The notes beneath the pieces are model-generated. The model searched no databases. It had not been told where the DNA came from and saw nothing but the letters and a program-made list of their open reading frames with translations. Below, one piece after another: positions 4,885-7,247 of a stretch of DNA of 7,247 nucleotides (position 1 is its first letter; each line of letters opens with the position of its first letter). The translations under genes and the position numbers were made by a program. Source of the stretch: Oscillospiraceae bacterium (lineage in GTDB: Bacteria; Bacillota; Clostridia; Oscillospirales; Acutalibacteraceae). Location of the stretch: the NCBI GenBank assembly GCA_902766855.1, contig CACXFE010000062.1, positions 1 through 7,247 on the forward strand, read 5' to 3'.

Positions 4885-5302
4885 ATTCTGTTTTGCCGCT
4901 CGGTTCGTCGGGCTGCTTTTCTGCTGCCGTGTTCTCGATGATACCCGCCGCAAGTGTGATTGTCTGCCCGCTCTCGATGTAGTCTTTAATGCTTGCGTTC
5001 TTTTCCCATTCGACTTTCGCTTGTTCAACGACTTCATCAACCCACCGTTCAAGTGTTCCGACGGTGATAAAGATTTTCACGATTGCCGGTAGCCGCTCAT
5101 ATATCCAATTTATGACCGCTGATTGTTTCAGCGTTCCCGTGCCGCCGCCGTATTGCCTTTCGGCTTCGGTGACAAGGTTATAAAGGATTTTGTAAACAAC
5201 GGATTTTTTGCCCTTCAAAATGAGGAACACAAGAAGCGCAATAAAAACGATAACGACGATTACGCTATCCCAATTCGCAAGAAGAAAATTCAAAATATTC
5301 AT
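4883..5302 (-). CDS. Phage holin, LL-H family
   Basis: The 139-residue protein has one strong N-terminal membrane span (about residues 13-29, VIVVIVFIALLVFLILK). A cytoplasmic domain follows with the block EAERQYGGGTGTLK (46-59) and IYERLPAIVKIF, which I associate with LL-H type phage holins. Holins form membrane lesions that time lysis and release the endolysin. The C-terminus is acidic (KQPDEPSGKTE). The start ATG follows the endolysin stop by two bases, with an AAGGTG-like site inside the endolysin's last codons, so translation is coupled. It is the last gene of the operon and runs into the terminator at 4838-4884. Confidence 0.8.
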   Translation of the reverse strand: MNILNFLLANWDSVIVVIVFIALLVFLILKGKKSVVYKILYNLVTEAERQYGGGTGTLKQSAVINWIYERLPAIVKIFITVGTLERWVDEVVEQAKVEWEKNASIKDYIESGQTITLAAGIIENTAAEKQPDEPSGKTE

Positions 5303-5304
5303 TG

Positions 5305-6387
5305 TTACACCTTCTTCAAATATTTCTTGTCAACGGCCCCCGTTACCGCTCCCGTTTTGAGCGTAGAAACGACAACCCTTGAACCGGCAATTTCTCTTAC
5401 ATAAAGCTTCGATGTATATACCCACGGACGAAATTTCTTCGTAGTGCCATATACGGGCGCGTTCTGCTCCATTTTGACGACATCGCCTTCAGTGAACGAT
5501 ACGACGGGCGTTGCCGTCGGTGCTGTGCTTGCCGCTGCCGCTCCGTTGGTTGTGATATATGTACTATATCCGGCGGCTTTCAGCTTTGCCGCCATTGCGT
5601 CGGCGTTTGCTTTTACGGAATATGCGCCGACTTGCACTTTGTAAAGCCCGCCGACGGTTACAATGTATGTATCAAAGCCCGCCGCCTTCAGCTTTGCCGC
5701 CAACGCGTCGGCGTTGCCTTTGTTTTTGAAAGCTCCTGTCTGTACGCGGTATAATGTCTTCCCGTCGTTTGTGCCGCTCCCGGAAGAAACGCCACCCGAA
5801 GAATGACCGGCGTCAAGCTTTGCTTTTACTGCCGCGCGGAACATCGACATTGTATAGCCGAAGTTGTCCCACCAATTATTCGGGTCGCCGTGGTTGCTTC
5901 CGTAGCCTTTTGCGTGTGCTTCCTTGTGGCTTACGATGTTTTCTACGGGAATATTGAATTTTTTGCAAAGATATACGCAATAGTCGATTGCGGTATCTCG
6001 GACAGCTTCAAAGTAAGCCTTATTCTTGCAATTATCTTCGCACATCTCGAATTGAATATATGCGGGGTTGTAATTGTAAGAACCTTTTGAACCGCTCCCA
6101 ACGCCCCAACAACAAAAGTTGTAAGGCAAGATATTCGCAACCTTAACAACATTGTTGATGGCATAACCGATAAAGGAATGCACACACACGGAACGACCCA
6201 TAGCCGACGCGGGTCTATTCCAATGATTACCGTATGCGTTCTTGCCTACCTCTGTGGGCGCGTCAACATACCTTTTCAAATTTGGATTGTTCGCGCCTGT
6301 GCTGTGAACAACAATACCCTTCGGAGTACACTTGCGGGCGGCTTTATAGCAATCGTTTTTCGTTGCATACGCTGTAATGATTTCCAT
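5305..6387 (-). CDS. Phage endolysin: N-acetylmuramoyl-L-alanine amidase with two SPOR repeats
   Basis: The 360-residue lytic enzyme has three parts. Residues 1-190 form an Amidase_2 domain that cleaves the MurNAc-L-Ala bond. It has GIVVHSTG with candidate zinc ligand His28, a likely catalytic Glu114 (QFEMCED), and SHKEAHAKGYGSNHGDPNNWW (153-173), whose His and Asp residues supply the other ligands. A Gly/Ser linker is followed by two SPOR-type repeats, LYRVQTGAF... (212-243) and LYKVQVGAY... (248-279), which typically bind glycan. An Ala/Thr-rich linker and a C-terminal SH3-like region (about 298-360) complete it. There is no signal peptide, as expected for holin-dependent export. The amidase domain has nine cysteines. 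AGGAGGA (6395-6401) precedes the ATG and overlaps the previous stop. Confidence 0.93.
   Translation of the reverse strand: MEIITAYATKNDCYKAARKCTPKGIVVHSTGANNPNLKRYVDAPTEVGKNAYGNHWNRPASAMGRSVCVHSFIGYAINNVVKVANILPYNFCCWGVGSGSKGSYNYNPAYIQFEMCEDNCKNKAYFEAVRDTAIDYCVYLCKKFNIPVENIVSHKEAHAKGYGSNHGDPNNWWDNFGYTMSMFRAAVKAKLDAGHSSGGVSSGSGTNDGKTLYRVQTGAFKNKGNADALAAKLKAAGFDTYIVTVGGLYKVQVGAYSVKANADAMAAKLKAAGYSTYITTNGAAAASTAPTATPVVSFTEGDVVKMEQNAPVYGTTKKFRPWVYTSKLYVREIAGSRVVVSTLKTGAVTGAVDKKYLKKV
5539..5754 (-). repeat. 108-bp tandem repeat encoding the two SPOR units
   Basis: Two 36-codon units (residues 212-247 and 248-283 of the endolysin) share the pattern LY(R/K)VQ(T/V)GA(F/Y)..NADA(L/M)AAKLKAAG(F/Y)(D/S)TYI. 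On the DNA the copies share long near-identical runs around 5578-5600 and 5686-5718, suggesting a fairly recent internal duplication. Confidence 0.75.
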
Positions 6388-6400
6388 TGTTTGTTCCTCC

Positions 6401-6679
6401 TCAAAGATTTGAATTTATATCGCCGAAGTTTTCTTCCCTCGGTTTGATACCGTTACTTTTCATAAGCTTTATTTTGTTTTCCGCTTTTGCCTTGCTGTAA
6501 TAGAAGCCCGTCGCCGTCGCCATTTCTGCCGCCGCTGCGGGTATGATATAAGCAAGCGGCGACAAATCGCCCGTAACATACATCATATAAAGCGCAAATG
6601 CGATTAAAATGATATTAACGACCGCAACGCCGATAAATATTTTCTTTGAAAATTCCTTCGGTTTTTTGCGCCTATTCAT
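6401..6679 (-). CDS. Small two-helix phage membrane protein
   Basis: The 92-residue protein has a basic N-terminus (MNRRKKPKEFSKK). A strong membrane span follows (about 14-35, IFIGVAVVNIILIAFALYMM), then the loop TGDLSP and a second hydrophobic segment (about 41-61). A charged C-terminal tail ends it. The reading frame extends to 6742, but the ATG at 6679 is preferred. It has GGGGAGG (6690-6696) upstream, only 8 bp of overlap with the preceding gene, and a normal start to the protein. The topology and its place directly before the endolysin suggest a second holin or holin modulator. No family is firmly recognised. Confidence 0.75.
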   Translation of the reverse strand: MNRRKKPKEFSKKIFIGVAVVNIILIAFALYMMYVTGDLSPLAYIIPAAAAEMATATGFYYSKAKAENKIKLMKSNGIKPREENFGDINSNL

Positions 6680-6968
6680 AATCGCCGCGCCTCCCCTCGA
6701 TAGTGTCAATTCTTTTGTGTGCTTGTTTTGCAGAAGCTTCAACCGCTGTCAATCTCGAAATTACTTCGATGTGCTGCTGCTCCTGTTTTTCCTGTTTGCG
6801 TTTTATGTCGTCCACGCCGCTTTTGATATATCCTAATTCGGTAAGCACGACGCCGTCTTTCTTTCCGTCCTGTGCGTCGTCTGAACGCTTGTTGCGGAAG
6901 AAGATTACAAGCCCGAATATAATACCGCACACACCGGCGGCAGCGCTGATAATTGTTGCAAGTTCCAC
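6672..6968 (-). CDS. Phage membrane-anchored coiled-coil protein of the lysis cassette
   Basis: The 98-residue protein has one N-terminal membrane span (about 3-24, LATIISAAAGVCGIIFGLVIFF). A basic stop-transfer RNKR follows, then a long charged helix with heptad-like spacing from about 44 to 93 (LGYIKSGVDDIKRKQEKQEQ, then VEASAKQAHKRIDTIEG). This layout is common among small clostridial phage proteins beside holins. It is the mirror of XhlA, which carries its membrane span at the C-terminus. The start is a GTG at 6968 with GGAAGGGG (6977-6984) eight bases upstream. Its upstream neighbour ends 3 bp before the start. A role in lysis control is inferred from position. Confidence 0.8.
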   Translation of the reverse strand: MELATIISAAAGVCGIIFGLVIFFRNKRSDDAQDGKKDGVVLTELGYIKSGVDDIKRKQEKQEQQHIEVISRLTAVEASAKQAHKRIDTIEGRRGDYE

Positions 6969-6971
6969 TTT

Positions 6972-7106
6972 TTACACCCCTTCCGAAGCAAGATTTGAAT
7001 AACCTTCTTCGGAAAGGATAGCGGCGACTGCTTCTTTTAGCCGCTCCGGCACTTTTTTAAATGTGGTCTTTCCGTCGATAATTCGCATTGCATAGAATTT
7101 AGCCAT
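6972..7106 (-). CDS. CD1375-like small phage protein
   Basis: This 44-residue protein, MAKFYAMRIIDGKTTFKKVP followed by ERLKEAVAAILSEEGYSNLASEGV, is read in the minus strand between two phage genes. The pattern of a short basic beta-like start, I(I/K)DGK, a V-P and then a helix (LKEAV) fits my recollection of the CD1375 family of tiny phage proteins. Those are typically found between tail and lysis genes; their function is unknown. GGAGGTG sits just before the ATG. The ATG shares a base with the preceding stop (TAATG), so translation is coupled. The stop lies 3 bp before the next GTG. Confidence 0.75.
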   Translation of the reverse strand: MAKFYAMRIIDGKTTFKKVPERLKEAVAAILSEEGYSNLASEGV

Positions 7107-7247
7107 TATTCAACACCTCCAAGAACGATAGCGATTGTTTCTTCAAGAGCCGCCCCGATAGTGTCGTTTTCCTCACGCAAGCGCGCGTTTTCTTTGGCAA
7201 GCTCGGCGACCTTTTCTTCAAGCGTCGGTTTGCGTACCGCTGCGGCG
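7106..7247 (-). CDS. C-terminus of a phage coiled-coil protein (5' end outside window)
   Basis: The last 46 codons are visible, reading AAAVRKPTLEEKVAELAKEN, then ARLREENDTIGAALEETIAIVLGGVE and stop. The segment is a strong leucine/isoleucine heptad coiled coil (LEEKVAELAKENARLREEN). It lies upstream of the CD1375-like gene and overlaps its start by one base. Phage genes just before the lysis cassette are often baseplate or tail-fibre accessory proteins with such a tail, but this fragment is too short to name. Confidence 0.7.
   Translation of the reverse strand, partial: AAAVRKPTLEEKVAELAKENARLREENDTIGAALEETIAIVLGGVE

Overview
The window looks like a piece of a low-to-mid GC Firmicute chromosome, most likely an anaerobic Clostridia member near Oscillospiraceae/Ruminococcaceae. 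Evidence is the strong Shine-Dalgarno sites, the YerB-type (DUF3048) lipoprotein, the clostridial-style small proteins, the SmpB and tmRNA sequences, and a clostridial-type phage lysis cassette. The species assignment is inference.

Layout. (1) 1-613 is AT-rich and reads as the end of an integrated element. It holds a minus-strand gene cut by the window edge, then about 200 bp without a gene. (2) 614-657 is the 3' half of a tRNA-Arg(CCU) with no 5' half, the usual scar of tRNA-targeted integration. Its terminator follows, then a hairpin-rich intergenic repeat (696-866) and a second terminator. (3) 977-4778 is host chromosome. On the minus strand are a DUF3048 lipoprotein with its own promoter and a small metallophosphoesterase. 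Divergent from them is a tight plus-strand cluster of three small proteins I cannot name, then a 335-bp gap with an inverted cluster of DnaA-box-like 9-mers and a good promoter, then smpB and ssrA (tmRNA) 16 bp apart. (4) 4779-7247 is prophage on the minus strand, adjoining the 3' end of ssrA, a classic phage attachment site. In transcription order it carries the C-terminus of a coiled-coil protein, a CD1375-like small protein, a membrane plus coiled-coil protein, a two-helix membrane protein, an amidase endolysin with two SPOR repeats, and an LL-H type holin. A strong terminator closes it next to ssrA.

How it works together. SmpB and tmRNA form the trans-translation ribosome-rescue pair and appear co-transcribed. 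The prophage genes are translationally coupled by overlaps or gaps of 8 bp or less and form the lysis end of a late operon. The conserved core is thus bracketed by two mobile elements, each at an RNA-gene integration hotspot. The least explained items are the three-gene small-protein cluster, the DnaA-box-like inverted cluster before smpB, the GTGAAAT/ATTTCAC hairpin array, and an apparently non-alanine resume codon in the tmRNA.
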